NCBI GenBank assembly: GCA_950097015.1
Contig: CATNEN010000010.1
Coordinates: 62,001 to 126,000 of the forward strand
Direction of reading: 5' to 3'
Origin: Macrostomum hystrix
Taxonomy: Eukaryota > Platyhelminthes > Macrostomidae
DNA length: 64,000 nt
A model generated the notes under the pieces. That model did no database searches and had not been told where the DNA came from. It saw nothing but the letters and a program-made list of their open reading frames with translations. Below, piece after piece: positions 1 through 13,500 of the stretch. Position 1 is the stretch's first letter, and every line of letters begins with the position of its first letter. Both the position numbers and the translations under genes were made by a program.

Positions 1-3000
1 ATATTGAGATCGATCAATCTCCCAGATCCCCATGTTGAGATCGATCAATCTCCTAGATCCTCATATTGAGATCGATCAATCTCCCAGATCCCCATGTTGA
101 GATCGATCAATCTCCCAGATCCTCATATTGAGATCGATCAATCTCCCAGATCCTCATGTTGAGATCGATCAATCTCCCAGATCCTCATGTTGAGATCGAT
201 CAATCTCCCAGATCCTCATATTGAGATCGATCAATCTCCCAGATCCCCATGTTGAGATCGATCAATCTCCCAGATCCTCTTGTTGAGATCGATCAATGTC
301 CCAGATCCTCATGTTGAAATCGATCAATCTCCCAGATCCTCATATTGAGATCGATTAATCTCCCAGATCCCCATGTTGAGATCGATCAATCTCCCAGATC
401 CCCATGTTGAGATCGATCAATCTCCCAGACCCCATGTTGAGATCGATCAATCTCCCAGATCCTCATGTCTAGATCGATCAATCTCCCAGATCCCCATGTC
501 TAGATCGATCAATCTCCCAGATCCTTATGTTGAGATCGATCAATCTCCCAGATCCTCATATTGAGATCGATCAATCTCCCAGATCCCCATGTCTAGATCG
601 ATCAATCTCCCAGATCCCCATGTTGAGATCGATCAATCTCCCAGATCCTCATGTCTAGATCGATCAATCTCCCAGATCCCCATGTCTAGATCGATCAATC
701 TCCCAGATCCTTATGTTGAGATCGATCAATCTCCCAGATCCTCATATTGAGATCGATCAATCTCCCAGATCCCCATGTCTAGATCGATCAATCTCCCAGA
801 TCCCCATGTTGAGATCGATCAATCTCCCAGATCCCCATGTTGAGATCGATCAATCTCCCAGATCCCCATGTTGAGATCGATCAATCTCCCAGATCCTCAT
901 GTTGAGATCGATCAATCTCCCAGATCCTCATGTTGAGATCGATCAATCTCCCAGATCCTCATGTTGAGATCGATCAATCTCCCAGATCCCCATGTTGAGA
1001 TCGATCAATCTCCCAGATCCTCATGTCTAGATCGATCAATCTCCCAGATCCTCATATTGAGATCGATCAATCTCCCAGATCCTCATATTGAGATCGATCA
1101 ATCTCCCAAATCCCCATGTTGAGATCAATCAATCTCCCAGATCCCATGTCTAGATCGATCAATCTCCCAGATCCCCATGTCTAGATCGATCAATCTCCCA
1201 GATCCCCATGTCTAGATCGATCAATCTCCCAGATCCTTATGTTGAGATCGATCAATCTCCCAGATCCTCATATTGAGATCGATCAATCTCCCAGATCCCC
1301 ATGTTGAGATCGATCAATCTCCCAGATCCTCATATTGAGATCGATCAATCTCCCAGATCCCCATGTTGAGATCGATCAATCTCCCAGACCCCATGTTGAG
1401 ATCGATCAATCTCCCAGATCCCCATGTCTAGATCGATCAATCTCCCAGATCCCCATGTTGAGATCGATCAATCTCCCAGATCCCCATGTTGAGATCGATC
1501 AATCTCCCAGATCCTCATGTTGAGATCGATCAATCTCCCAGATCCTCATGTTGAGATCGATCAATCTCCCAGATCCCCATGTTGAGATCGATCAATCTCC
1601 CAGATCCCCATGTTGAGATCGATCAATCTCCCAGATCCCCATGTTGAGATCGATCAATCTCCCAGATCCCCATGTTGAGATCGATCAATCTCCCAGATCC
1701 CCATGTTGAGATCGATCAATCTCCCAGATCCTCATGTTGAGATCGATCAATCTCCCAGATCCTCATGTTGAGATCGATCAATCTCCCAGATCCCCATGTT
1801 GAGATCGATCAATCTCCCAGACCCCATGTTGAGATCGATCAATCTCCCAGATCCCCATGTCTAGATCGATCAATCTCCCAGATCCCCATGTCTAGATCGA
1901 TCAATCTCCCAGATCCCCATGTCTAGATCGATCAATCTCCCAGATCCCCATGTCTAGATCGATCAATCTCCCAGATCCTTATGTTGAGATCGATCAATCT
2001 CCCAGACCCCATGTTGAGATCGATCAATCTCCCAGATCCCCATGTCTAGATCGATCAATCTCCCAGATCCCCATGTTGAGATCGATCAATCTCCCAGATC
2101 CCCATGTCTAGATCGATCAATCTCCCAGATCCCCATGTCTAGATCGATCAATCTCCCAGATCCCCATGTCTAGATCGATCAATCTCCCAGATCCTTATGT
2201 TGAGATCGATCAATCTCCCAGACCCCATGTTGAGATCGATCAATCTCCCAGATCCCCATGTTGAGATCGATCAATCTCCCAGATCCCCATGTTGAGATCG
2301 ATCAATCTCCCAGATCCCCATGTTGAGATCGATCAATCTCCCAGATCCCCATGTTGAGATCGATCAATCTCCCAGATCCTCATATTGAGATCGATCAATC
2401 TCCCAGATCCCCATGTTGAGATCGATCAATCTCCCAGACCCCATGTTGAGATCGATCAATCTCCCAGATCCCCATGTCTAGATCGATCAATCTCCCAGAT
2501 CCCCATGTTGAGATCGATCAATCTCCCAGATCCCCATGTCTAGATCGATCAATCTCCCAGATCCCCATGTCTAGATCGATCAATCTCCCAGATCCCCATG
2601 TCTAGATCGATCAATCTCCCAGATCCTTATGTTGAGATCGATCAATCTCCCAGACCCCATGTTGAGATCGATCAATCTCCCAGATCCCCATGTCTAGATC
2701 GATCAATCTCCCAGATCCCCATGTTGAGATCGATCAATCTCCCAGATCCCCATGTTGAGATCGATCAATCTCCCAGATCCTCATGTTGAGATCGATTAAT
2801 CTTCCAGATCCCCATGTTGAGATCGATCAATCTCCCAGATCCTCATATTGAGATCGATCAATCTCCCAGATCCCCATGTTGAGATTGATCAATCTCCCAG
2901 ATCCTCATATTGAGATCGATCAATCTCCCAGATCCCCATGTTGAGATCGATCAATCTCCCAGACCCCATGTTGAGATCGATCAATCTCCCAGATCCCCAT

Positions 3001-5905
3001 GTCTAGATCGATCAATCTCCCAGATCCCCATGTTGAGATCGATTAATCTTCCAGATCCCCATGTTGAGATCAATCAATCTCCCAGATCCTCATATTGAGA
3101 TCGATCAATCTCCCAGATCCCCATGTTGAGATTGATCAATCTCCCAGATCCGCATGTTGAGATCGATCAATCTCCCAGATCCCCATGTCTAGATCGATCA
3201 ATCTCCCAGATCCCCATGTCTAGATCGATCAATCTCCCAGATCCTTATGTTGAGATCGATCAATCTCCCAGATCCTCATATTGAGATCGATCAATCTCCC
3301 AGATCCCCATGTTGAGATCGATCAATCTCCTAGATCCTCATATTGAGATCGATCAATCTCCCAGATCCCCATGTTGAGATCGATCAATCTCCCAGATCCT
3401 CATATTGAGATCGATCAATCTCCCAGATCCTCATGTTGAGATCGATCAATCTCCCAGATCCTCATGTTGAGATCGATCAATCTCCCAGATCCTCATATTG
3501 AGATCGATCAATCTCCCAGATCCCCATGTTGAGATCGATCAATCTCCCAGATCCTCTTGTTGAGATCGATCAATGTCCCAGATCCTCATGTTGAAATCGA
3601 TCAATCTCCCAGATCCTCATATTGAGATCGATTAATCTCCCAGATCCCCATGTTGAGATCGATCAATCTCCCAGATCCTCATGTTGAGATCGATCAATCT
3701 CCCAGATCCTCATATTGAGATCGATCAATCTCCCAGATCCCCATGTTGAGATCGATCAATCTCCCAGATCCTCATGTTGAGATCGATCAATCTCCCAGAT
3801 CCCCATGTCTAGATCGATCAATCTCCCAGATCCCCATGTCTAGATCGATCAATCTCCCAGATCCTTATGTTGAGATCGATCAATCTCCCAGACCCCATGT
3901 TGAGATCGATCAATCTCCCAGATCCCCATGTCTAGATCGATCAATCTCCCAGATCCCCATGTTGAGATCGATCAATCTCCCAGATCCCCATGTCTAGATC
4001 GATCAATCTCCCAGATCCCCATGTCTAGATCGATCAATCTCCCAGATCCCCATGTCTAGATCGATCAATCTCCCAGATCCTTATGTTGAGATCGATCAAT
4101 CTCCCAGACCCCATGTTGAGATCGATCAATCTCCCAGATCCCCATGTCTTGATCGATCAATCTCCCAGATCCCCATGTTGAGATCGATCAATCTCCCAGA
4201 TCCCCATGTTGAGATCGATCAATCTCCCAGATCCTCATGTTGAGATCGATTAATCTTCCAGATCCCCATGTTGAGATCGATCAATCTCCCAGATCCTCAT
4301 ATTGAGATCGATCAATCTCCCAGATCCCCATGTTGAGATTGATCAATCTCCCAGATCCTCATATTGAGATCGATCAATCTCCCAGATCCCCATGTTGAGA
4401 TCGATCAATCTCTTAGACCCCATGTTGAGATCGATCAATCTCCCAGATCCCCATGTCTAGATCGATCAATCTCCCAGATCCCCATGTTGAGATCGATTAA
4501 TCTTCCAGATCCCCATGTTGAGATCAATCAATCTCCCAGATCCTCATATTGAGATCGATCAATCTCCCAGATCCCCATGTTGAGATTGATCAATCTCCCA
4601 GATCCGCATGTTGAGATCGATCAATCTCCCAGATCCCCATGTCTAGATCGATCAATCTCCCAGATCCCCATGTCTAGATCGATCAATCTCCCAGATCCTT
4701 ATGTTGAGATCGATCAATCTCCCAGATCCTCATATTGAGATCGATCAATCTCCCAGATCCCCATGTTGAGATCGATCAATCTCCTAGATCCTCATATTGA
4801 GATCGATCAATCTCCCAGATCCCCATGTTGAGATCGATCAATCTCCCAGATCCTCATGTTGAGATCGATCAATCTCCCAGATCCTCATATTGAGATCGAT
4901 CAATCTCCCAGATCCTCATGTTGAGATCGATCAATCTCCCAGATCCTCATGTTGAGATCGATCAATCTCCCAGATCCTCATATTGAGATCGATCAATCTC
5001 CCAGATCCCCATGTTGAGATCGATCAATCTCCCAGATCCTCTTGTTGAGATCGATCAATGTCCCAGATCCTCATGTTGAAATCGATCAATCTCCCAGATC
5101 CTCATATTGAGATCGATTAATCTCCCAGATCCCCATGTTGAGATCGATCAATCTCCCAGATCCTCATGTTGAGATCGATCAATCTCCCAGATCCTCATAT
5201 TGAGATCGATCAATCTCCCAGATCCCCATGTTGAGATCGATCAATCTCCCAGATCCTCATGTTGAGATCGATCAATCTCCCAGATCCCCATGTTGAGATC
5301 GATCAATCTCCCAGATCCCCATGTTGAGATCGATCAATCTCCCAGATCCTCATGTTGAGATCGATCAATCTCCCAGATCCTCATATTGAGATCGATCAAT
5401 CTCCCAAATCCCCATGTTGAGATCAATCAATCTCCCAGATCCCCATGTCTAGATCGATCAATCTCCCAGATCCCCATGTCTAGATCGATCAATCTCCCAG
5501 ACCCCATGTTGAGATCGATCAATCTCCCAGATCCCCATGTCTAGATCGATCAATCTCCCAGATCCCCATGTCTAGATCGATCAATCTCCCAGATCCCCAT
5601 GTCTAGATCGATCAATCTCCCAGATCCCCATGTCTAGATCGATCAATCTCCCAGATCCTTATGTTGAGATCGATCAATCTCCCAGATCCCCATGTTGAGA
5701 TCGATCAATCTCCCAGATCCTCATGTTGAGATCGAGCAATCTCCCAGATCCCCATGTTGAGATCGATCAATCTCCCAGATCCTCATGTTGAGATCGATCA
5801 ATCTCCCAGATCCCCATGTTGAGATCGATCAATCTCCCAAATCCCCATGTTGAGATCGATCAATCTCCCAGATCCTCATGTTGAGATCGATCAATCTCCC
5901 AGATC
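1..5905. repeat. 31-bp satellite array, about 190 copies
   Basis: The monomer is 31 bp with core GATCGATCAATCTCCCAGAT and a variable tail (CCCATGTTGA, CCTCATATTGA, CCCATGTCTA, CCTTATGTTGA). Some monomers are 30 bp through loss of one T (CAGACCCC). Nearly every monomer carries the self-complementary word GATCGATC. The array starts before position 1 and ends abruptly near 5905. Short ORFs inside it are by-products: 31 is not a multiple of 3, so all three frames are cycled. No gene is visible. Larger blocks are duplicated (see findings). Confidence 0.97.
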
Positions 5906-6544
5906 CTGGTATTTTTTATGGCCATCGCTTTTTTCTGGTTACTACATTTAATCTGTGCATGAAGAGATAAGGTAGTCTGCATACTTCTGCATCACCTGAG
6001 GCTCTATTTTAATATTTATTCGATTGTGTTGCATGTCCTCAACACACTACTTGCTCGAATATTCTATTTGCTTGCTGTCTTTGCTCATGCATCAATTTTG
6101 TGATTATGATGAATTTGTTTATAGTTCTGATTAAAAATGCTATTAGTGTTTATTGACGCAACTGTTATTCATTATTCAACTTATCCTACTAACCGTGTTA
6201 AGTACTCGTAGTAGTATTTTTAGCGTCTTCTACCAGATAACAATACGAGGCTTGTTTTTTAGGCTTTCGAAAACTAGAGATTAGCACGACTGTCAAATAC
6301 AGTGAGCTGAGTTTTGCTGTATTGCTTCTGTGCAGCTTGTTGCTACATTTCATTCTGCAACCAGCAGATACTGAGATTGCACCTTTGTGCTGAAGTGTTC
6401 AAATTCAAAAAATTGTTTGATATGATCAGGTTACAGGCTCAGTACCTATTAGTTGGGGAAGTCCTATCACTAATTTTCAAATCCACAGTCACCAGCTTTC
6501 AGTTCTCCAAGATGAGCTGCTCCCACCCAGAATCCCATGAATGG
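5906..6544. other. unique A+T-rich spacer, no gene seen
   Basis: Non-repetitive sequence between the 31-bp satellite and the 28-bp minisatellite. A 110-codon ORF starts at 6314, but its last third is minisatellite and it has no recognisable domain, so it is not called as a gene. Confidence 0.6.
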
Positions 6545-6835
6545 GAATGGAAAGCCGCTTCCATTCCAGCTACCCTTGGGGATCTGGGAGCCACTGTCTC
6601 CCAGTTCCCCAAGGGTAGCTGCTGTCTCCCAGATCCCCAAGGGTAGCTGCTGTCTCCCAGATCCTCTAGAGTAGCTGCTGTCTCCCAGACCCTCTAGGGT
6701 AGCTGCTGTCTCCCAGATCCTCTAGGGAAGCTGCTGTCTCCCAGATCCTCTAGGGTAGCTGCTATCTCCCAGATCCTCTAGGGTAGCTGCTATCTCCCAG
6801 ATCCTCTCGTGTAGCTGCTGTCTCCCAGTCCCAGC
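6545..6835. repeat. 28-bp minisatellite
   Basis: About nine to ten copies of a 28-bp unit with core GTAGCTGCTGTCTCCCAGAT followed by CCTCTAGG. The first copies are diverged and partly inverted (AAGGGTAGCTG / CAGTTCCCCAAGGG). It shares the string TCTCCCAGATCC with the 31-bp satellite to its left. Confidence 0.9.
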
Positions 6836-7575
6836 TACATGTATTAAAGTAGCTATGCAGCGATGCTCACACTGTACATTGTACGAGCTACCTGCTTGGC
6901 AGGGAAGCCATTGGATTTCGGCTGAACATTCAACAACGAAGACAACTGCGCAGGCCGTGCCTCTTTGAACTGTTTTTATTTCAGCAAGTTGATAGATTTT
7001 TGCGTTTTTATTTCAACTTTCTTGGCGAATTGCCGCGATTGCAGGGCCAGGCAGCAGTTTGAGAATGCCATTCCAGTCCGCACCGGCGTTTAATTTTACT
7101 CGGGATTAAAAGGCATTGGACACTGTGAGTTTAGGTAGCGAGTGAGACTCATTTCAAAGGCTGCAGTGTGTAACTGAGCTGAAATCTACTCAAACTTGAG
7201 TGGCCTTCAAGTTTTACATTTCCCTAAGTCGAGCAGAGAACAAAAATCTATTTTGTGATTGTCTAAAAGCGGAGAAAAGGAAGTTAGTTCCTCACAGCGA
7301 AGGTGCGCAACAAGGTATGTTGCGGCTGTGGCACACCTTGCATTTTATAGTAGCACGAGCTGTTGAGAATGATATTTGAGAAAGTCAAGCAAAAATATGT
7401 CCTGCTGGAGCTGTTCAGTTAATTGCCAGCAGCCGCAGTTATCTCACTGATGCTGTAACTCAATGGGGCTCAGGGGAATAATCATACAATGAGTAATTAC
7501 GGCAGTAATATGTCGTTACCGCAGAACTTGTAACTTGTTAAAAAAGAGCTCAAAGCAACTGTTGTACTGCAGGCG
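6836..7575. other. unique spacer downstream of the T-box gene
   Basis: Non-repetitive sequence that would hold the 3' untranslated region of the minus-strand T-box gene ending at 7576. No ORF with recognisable coding features was seen. Confidence 0.5.
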
Positions 7576-10500
7576 TCAGTTTATCTCCAGTCTCTCCTCA
7601 CCAGACCCGGCCGTCAGCCGTTTCTGCAGCATCATGAGACCAGCGGAGTGCTGCAAGTCAGCCAGGCTGCTGAACTGCTGCGGCTGCTGATGCAGTGGCC
7701 ACACGGTCGGGCTGACCGTGTCAAGCCCCGATGCCAGCTGAGCCTCTGCTGTGCGGTCATCAGCGCAGTTTCTGCAGGAGGAATGTGACATTGATTATTT
7801 AAGTCCCATATCCCGTGGTTGATGCAATTAACGCATGCGACAATTTTTCTGCCTATGTCAGGCCACATTTATCACTATATCCGGTTGACCAGCTTGTCCA
7901 ACACATCGCAATGGATACTTTCACTCGGTGTTCCCTGCCCGGACACTTGAAAGCCTAGCTGAATCTGGAACCCGCCAGCCAGCCAGACAGACAAGTGAAG
8001 TAGCCCAGGGTCGGGTCGGTCCCGTTCAAGTGGGCGGGGGGCATCAGTTTTGCGTGAGGCGAGCCCCGCCCACTCCGCTACCAGCGGCTCCACCGCACTG
8101 CACCTGGCATCGGGTGTCTAGACACCGCAACTGGACACGATCTCTCTCACCTTGCTGGCCTCTTGTATTGACTGTATGGCGGGTGGCATCATGGATTTTA
8201 TTAGGCATGTTGCCAGGCAAACCTGCCGGCAAGGCCGCCCCCCAGCTACCCGGCACCCACACGCCTTGTGTGATGCGTTGTCTGCAACTGAATCTGCTCA
8301 GATTAAATTATTTATTCTGCTATACTAAAAGCCTGCAATCAGTTCCACAGTTGTCTCAATTCTGTGCATTGCGCAGGCTAATTGCTTTTGGGCTCTCAAA
8401 CAAGAAAATCGGTTAGGATGCTTAGGAACCAGGTGAGGAAAGATCGGAAAGCAGTCAAGTTCATCTGTTCAGGTGGTCATGTTAGAATCGCAATTTTTTA
8501 GGACTGAAACTTTCGCAAGAAGGGAGCAGCGAGCTGCAGTGAAATGTCAAGTGGATGCTGGGAAAAAAACAAACATTTTCAGCGAAGAAGCAACACTGCC
8601 GACCTGTGTCGGAGTGCCACATTGCGAAATTCTCTGCTACAAGGCTGCGAACCTCTCCAACCTGCCGCAATGGTCTTATAGGCAACAAGACAGCAAAAAC
8701 TGCGAACTGAACAGATACAAGTGAAGTGCGCCCAGCCATGTAGCAGCAGCAACATGTTCGCCAGGCCTCACCTTCCAAAGCTGCAGGTTCGGGCGGTGTC
8801 GCGGAAACCCTTGGCGAATGGGTTGCGATCGATCTTCAGCTTCGTGATCTGTGGGATTTTTGCAAGGGGATTCTAGGTATAAGAAAAATACATTAATTCT
8901 AAGAAACAGGGCCTTCGGTTTCTAAGAAAAGCAGCCGAGCCGCTCACCAGCTGGTTCTGGTAGGCCGTCACCGCTATGAAGACAGTCTCTGGAAATATGA
9001 ACTGCCTGTGCTCCGAGCTCACTGAGCTCAACGCTGCTCCCAAGTCGCCGACAACGCCGCCTTGATCAGTCGTGTGTAGGCGCATCAGGTGCACCCGCGC
9101 TTGGTATTTGTGCATCGAGTTCAGCACAATGTGCTGCTCATTTGGTGTTTTCAGGTGGGGGCGGGGTTTATTAAGCTCAAATCGCATGGAACCAGAACTA
9201 ATATGTCCCACCCAAATATACGCCTTGATCCCGTTCTAAAACTCCCCATTTTCGCACCTCCAGATATTCTGTAATCAAGCCTAAACAATCTTTAAAATTC
9301 CAAGCGATGCTCTGCTCCCATTTCTTCATCTGGGGTTATCCCATGAATCCGCCCGGTTTCCCGAACCTGAGCCTTATCAGCCGAGTTGTTGGTGAGCTTC
9401 AGCTTCTCGAAGCTGACCGCCTGTCGCATCAGCTGCTGGCCTGTGAAGGGGCCGTCAGGGTGCAGGAAGCAGCGCATCGGTGGGTCCGGGTCGGCCCGGC
9501 CGGTGACAGTCCAGGCGCTGCGGTGGTAGGCGTAGCGGTAGCGGTAGCCGTCAACGGGCTGAACGTCCATCAGCACGTGGTAGCGAGCGCGCTCCTGGAG
9601 GCCGGAAAAGGACACCCGAACCATGGGGAACATGCGCCTGCGGCGGGTCGGCGGGTGGCAAGTTTCTCATTGGTTACTGATGCAAACAATATAGAGATGG
9701 TGGATGATGGACTGGAAGATGATGGAAGAGAGACTGGGATATGATGGGAGAGGGACTGGGAGATGATGGAACTGGGAGATGATGGATGATGCACTGGGAG
9801 ATGATGGAAGAGAGACTGGAAGATGATGGAAGAGAGACTGGAGTATGATGGGAGAGGGACTGGGAGATGATGGACTGGGAGATGATGGAAGATGGACTGG
9901 GAGATGATGGATGATGGACTGGGAGATGATGGATGATGGACTGGGAGATGATGGATGATGGACTGGGAGATGATGGATGATGGACTGGGAGATGATGGAT
10001 GATGGACTGGGAGATGATGGAAGATGGACTGGGAGATGTCGGATTATGGACTGAGGGATGATGGAAGATGGACTGGGAGATGATGGATGATGGACTGAGA
10101 GATGATGGATGATGGACTGGGAGATGATGGATGATGGACTGGGAGATGATGGATGATGGACTGGGAGATGATGGGAGAATAGACTGAAAGCAACAGCAGT
10201 GACGAAGGCGCTGACCGCAGCATGCTGGATGTGTCTCAGTTACATCTGGTTCAGCTGCCAGCTAGCCAGGCAAAGTCAGTTCCCACGATCCCAGCTCCAA
10301 ATGGGTGTAACGAGTTTGTCTTCAAGCCGCAAAGTTTTATAGCAATTTCTGGCACATTGTGCATGCATGTCTTGGAAGGCAGTGGCAGCAGTTCTGTCTG
10401 GTGGGCATTGTAGCTTGTAGCTTGTAGCAAGTATTGTACATTGCGCATTGTAGCAAGTGTGAGGGCAGCACAATCTTGGTAATTCTTTGGTTTTGGTTGA

Positions 10501-13500
10501 CAAAAGGCTGTCTTGTCTCTATAATTTATTGGCCACCATGACCATTGACGGGCCTCTGTCAGTGGCGGTTCTGTTTTTAACAGTCTCGAGTTTCTTTCGA
10601 AGCTTCTCGGCTTCATCAGCGCTGCTGGGGGTTGGTGGGCCGAGGAATCGGCTGCACGGTCCAATTAACCGGTTGGGGCAGAATTTGAAGCCTGAGACTG
10701 CGTGTTCTGCCTCACCGCTTTCGTTTCTCTACCTTTGAAGTGTCCCCGCTTCGATGTGTGTGGCCCCTAAATCAGGGAGTTGCCGGGAAGCTGCAGCGGG
10801 CGGCTCAGGTTTCAGTTGCCAATGATTTTTAGGCAAATTTTCGCACAAAAACAAGCCAAATTCAAAATGAGAGCTGAATCGCCGGGCGAAGAATCAGAAT
10901 TGGGCTGTAAAGGCTGGTTGTACGGAAATGCTGGGTGTAACACTGACTGGGAATGGAAAACCGGTTCGCCCGCTTGGCGACAAGCCGCGGCAATAAAACT
11001 GGTCTGGGCAGATGGGGGGCACCGCATTGCTTTGTGCTTCACTCGTACACCAACTTAGTACCTACCTGCCAGTCTTAGTAATTATCATTTCCGTGTCCAG
11101 AGCCCGGAATTGCTGCCAGAGCTGCCTGTTCTCAAGTCTGCAGCGCGGCTCCTGAAGCTGCTGCTGCTGCTGGACAAATGTGATTGGTTCGTCTGAAAAA
11201 AGTCAGGATTATTTAAGCCCTAAAATTGAGTGTCAGGTTTTTTTTAATTGAAAGCGAGAATTGAGAAAAAATGTAAATGAAAACGTGTTTTGCTCTTTCC
11301 AGTCTTTCCGAAGGGGAAATTAAAATTCCAGGAAATTTCAAGTTTTAGGAAAGTTCGGAGCTCCTAAAAGCCTGGGGAAATTAAGGCTGCGGTAAAATGT
11401 AATCTCAGAAGATGGAAAACATCCCCGTGTCGCGGCAGTCCTGGAAATCGGCGCCCTCATTTTCGCACTGACGCAGGCCAGGCAGGCAGGCCGGTGCAGG
11501 GTCAGCTAATACATTTACAACTGGAGTCCTGTTCAACTTGCTAATGCAACAACTTTATGAGCAGCAGAATTTCCGGCATGCTCGCGCAGTTTATAGAAAG
11601 TGGTCGGATCACATTGCAGCAGGGTCGGCCTCAAAGGTTTCCCATAGTGATGAACGAATTTTGTGTTCAGATTTCAATTTCGGACCGATTATGACTATGG
11701 AATTGAATCATTGAGCGGACCGATTATGACTATGAAATTGAATCATTGAGCGGACCGATTATGACTATGAAATTGAATCATTGAGCGGACCGATTATGAC
11801 TATGAAATTGAATCATTGAGCGGACCGATTATGACTATGGAATTGAATCATTGAGCGGACCGATTATGACTATGAAATTGAATCATTGAGCGGACCGATT
11901 ATGACTATGGAATTGAATCATTGAGCGGACCGATTATGACTATGAAATTGAATCATTGAGCGGACCGATTATGACTATGGAATTGAATCATTGAGCGGAC
12001 CGATTATGACTATGAAATTGAATCATTGAGCGGACCGATTATGACTATGGAATTGAATCATTGAGCGGACCGATTATGACTATGGAATTGAATCATTGAG
12101 CGGACCGATTATGACTATGGAATTGAATCATTGAGCGGACCGATTATGACTATGAAATTGAATCATTGAGCGGACCGATTATGACTATGGAATTGAATCA
12201 TTGAGCGGACCGATTATGACTATGGAATTGAATCATTGAGCGGACCGATTATGACTATGGAATTGAATCATTGAGCGGACCGATTATGACTATGAAATTG
12301 AATCATTGAGCGGACCGATTATGACTATGGAATTGAATCATTGAGCGGACCGATTATGACTATGAAATTGAATCATTGAGCGGACCGATTATGACTATGG
12401 AATTGAATCATTGAGCGGACCGATTATGACTATGGAATTGAATCATTGAGCGGACCGATTATGACTATGGAATTGAATCATTGAGCGGACCGATTATGAC
12501 TATGAAATTGAATCATTGAGCGGACCGATTATGACTATGGAATTGAATCATTGAGCGGACCGATTATGACTATGAAATTGAATCATTGAGCGGACCGATT
12601 ATGACTATGGAATTGAATCATTGAGCGGACCGATTATGACTATGGAATTGAATCATTGAGCGGACCGATTATGACTATGGAATTGAATCATTGAGCGGAC
12701 CGATTATGACTATGAAATTGAATCATTGAGCGGACCGATTATGACTATGGAATTGAATCATTGAGCGGACCGATTATGACTATGAAATTGAATCATTGAG
12801 CGGACCGATTATGACTATGGAATTGAATCATTGAGCGGACCGATTATGACTATGGAATTGAATCATTGAGCGGACCGATTATGACTATGAAATTGAATCA
12901 TTGAGCGGACCGATTATGACTATGGAATTGAATCATTGAGCGGACCGATTATGACTATGGAATTGAATCATTGAGCGGACCGATTATGACTATGGAATTG
13001 AATCATTGAGCGGACCGATTATGACTATGAAATTGAATCATTGAGCGGACCGATTATGACTATGAAATTGAATCATTGAGCGCAGAGAATGTGTTAAGAG
13101 GGTGCGTGGCAGAGCGGTATAACGCATTTGCCTCTCGCACTAAGGTCCCTGAGCTCGATTCCGCGGCGAGGTCACATTCATTTGGGGCGCAGCCGCGGAG
13201 ACAAGGCTTGGGGGCTTGTCGTACAATTTACGCCCTTGAGGGCCAACCTCCAAGGCACAGTGAAGTGTAGGCCTGACGATGAGAAAGTCAGGGCAGATGA
13301 ACACCTGTGTGAGCGTGTGCCCACGTACAGTATCTGTGTGCGTGTGTGCTCAGGAGTCTGTGAAATGGGCAGAATTGCCTCCTCGCTGGCTACAGGTCTA
13401 GTGTCACCAAAAGATGAGCCATTGACTGCAGCCCTCCTGCGATTCTTATTATTATTATTAAATTGTACTTTAGCATTAACTTGTAATTTCAAGCAGATAT

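Noticed and set aside
373-4552. Repeated 60-85 codon ORFs with RSINLPDPHVEIDQSPR-type peptides
   Set aside because: They arise from the 31-bp satellite cycling through frames; there are no splice sites, no start context and no conservation beyond the DNA repeat.
7928-8416. 162-codon plus-strand ORF
   Set aside because: Overlaps intron 5 of the T-box gene on the opposite strand, with low-complexity composition and no domain.
11690-13080. GACTATGG in the 35-bp satellite as extra octamer copies
   Set aside because: It differs at the second base (GACTATGG, not GTCTATGG) and is fixed by the monomer, so it was not counted.
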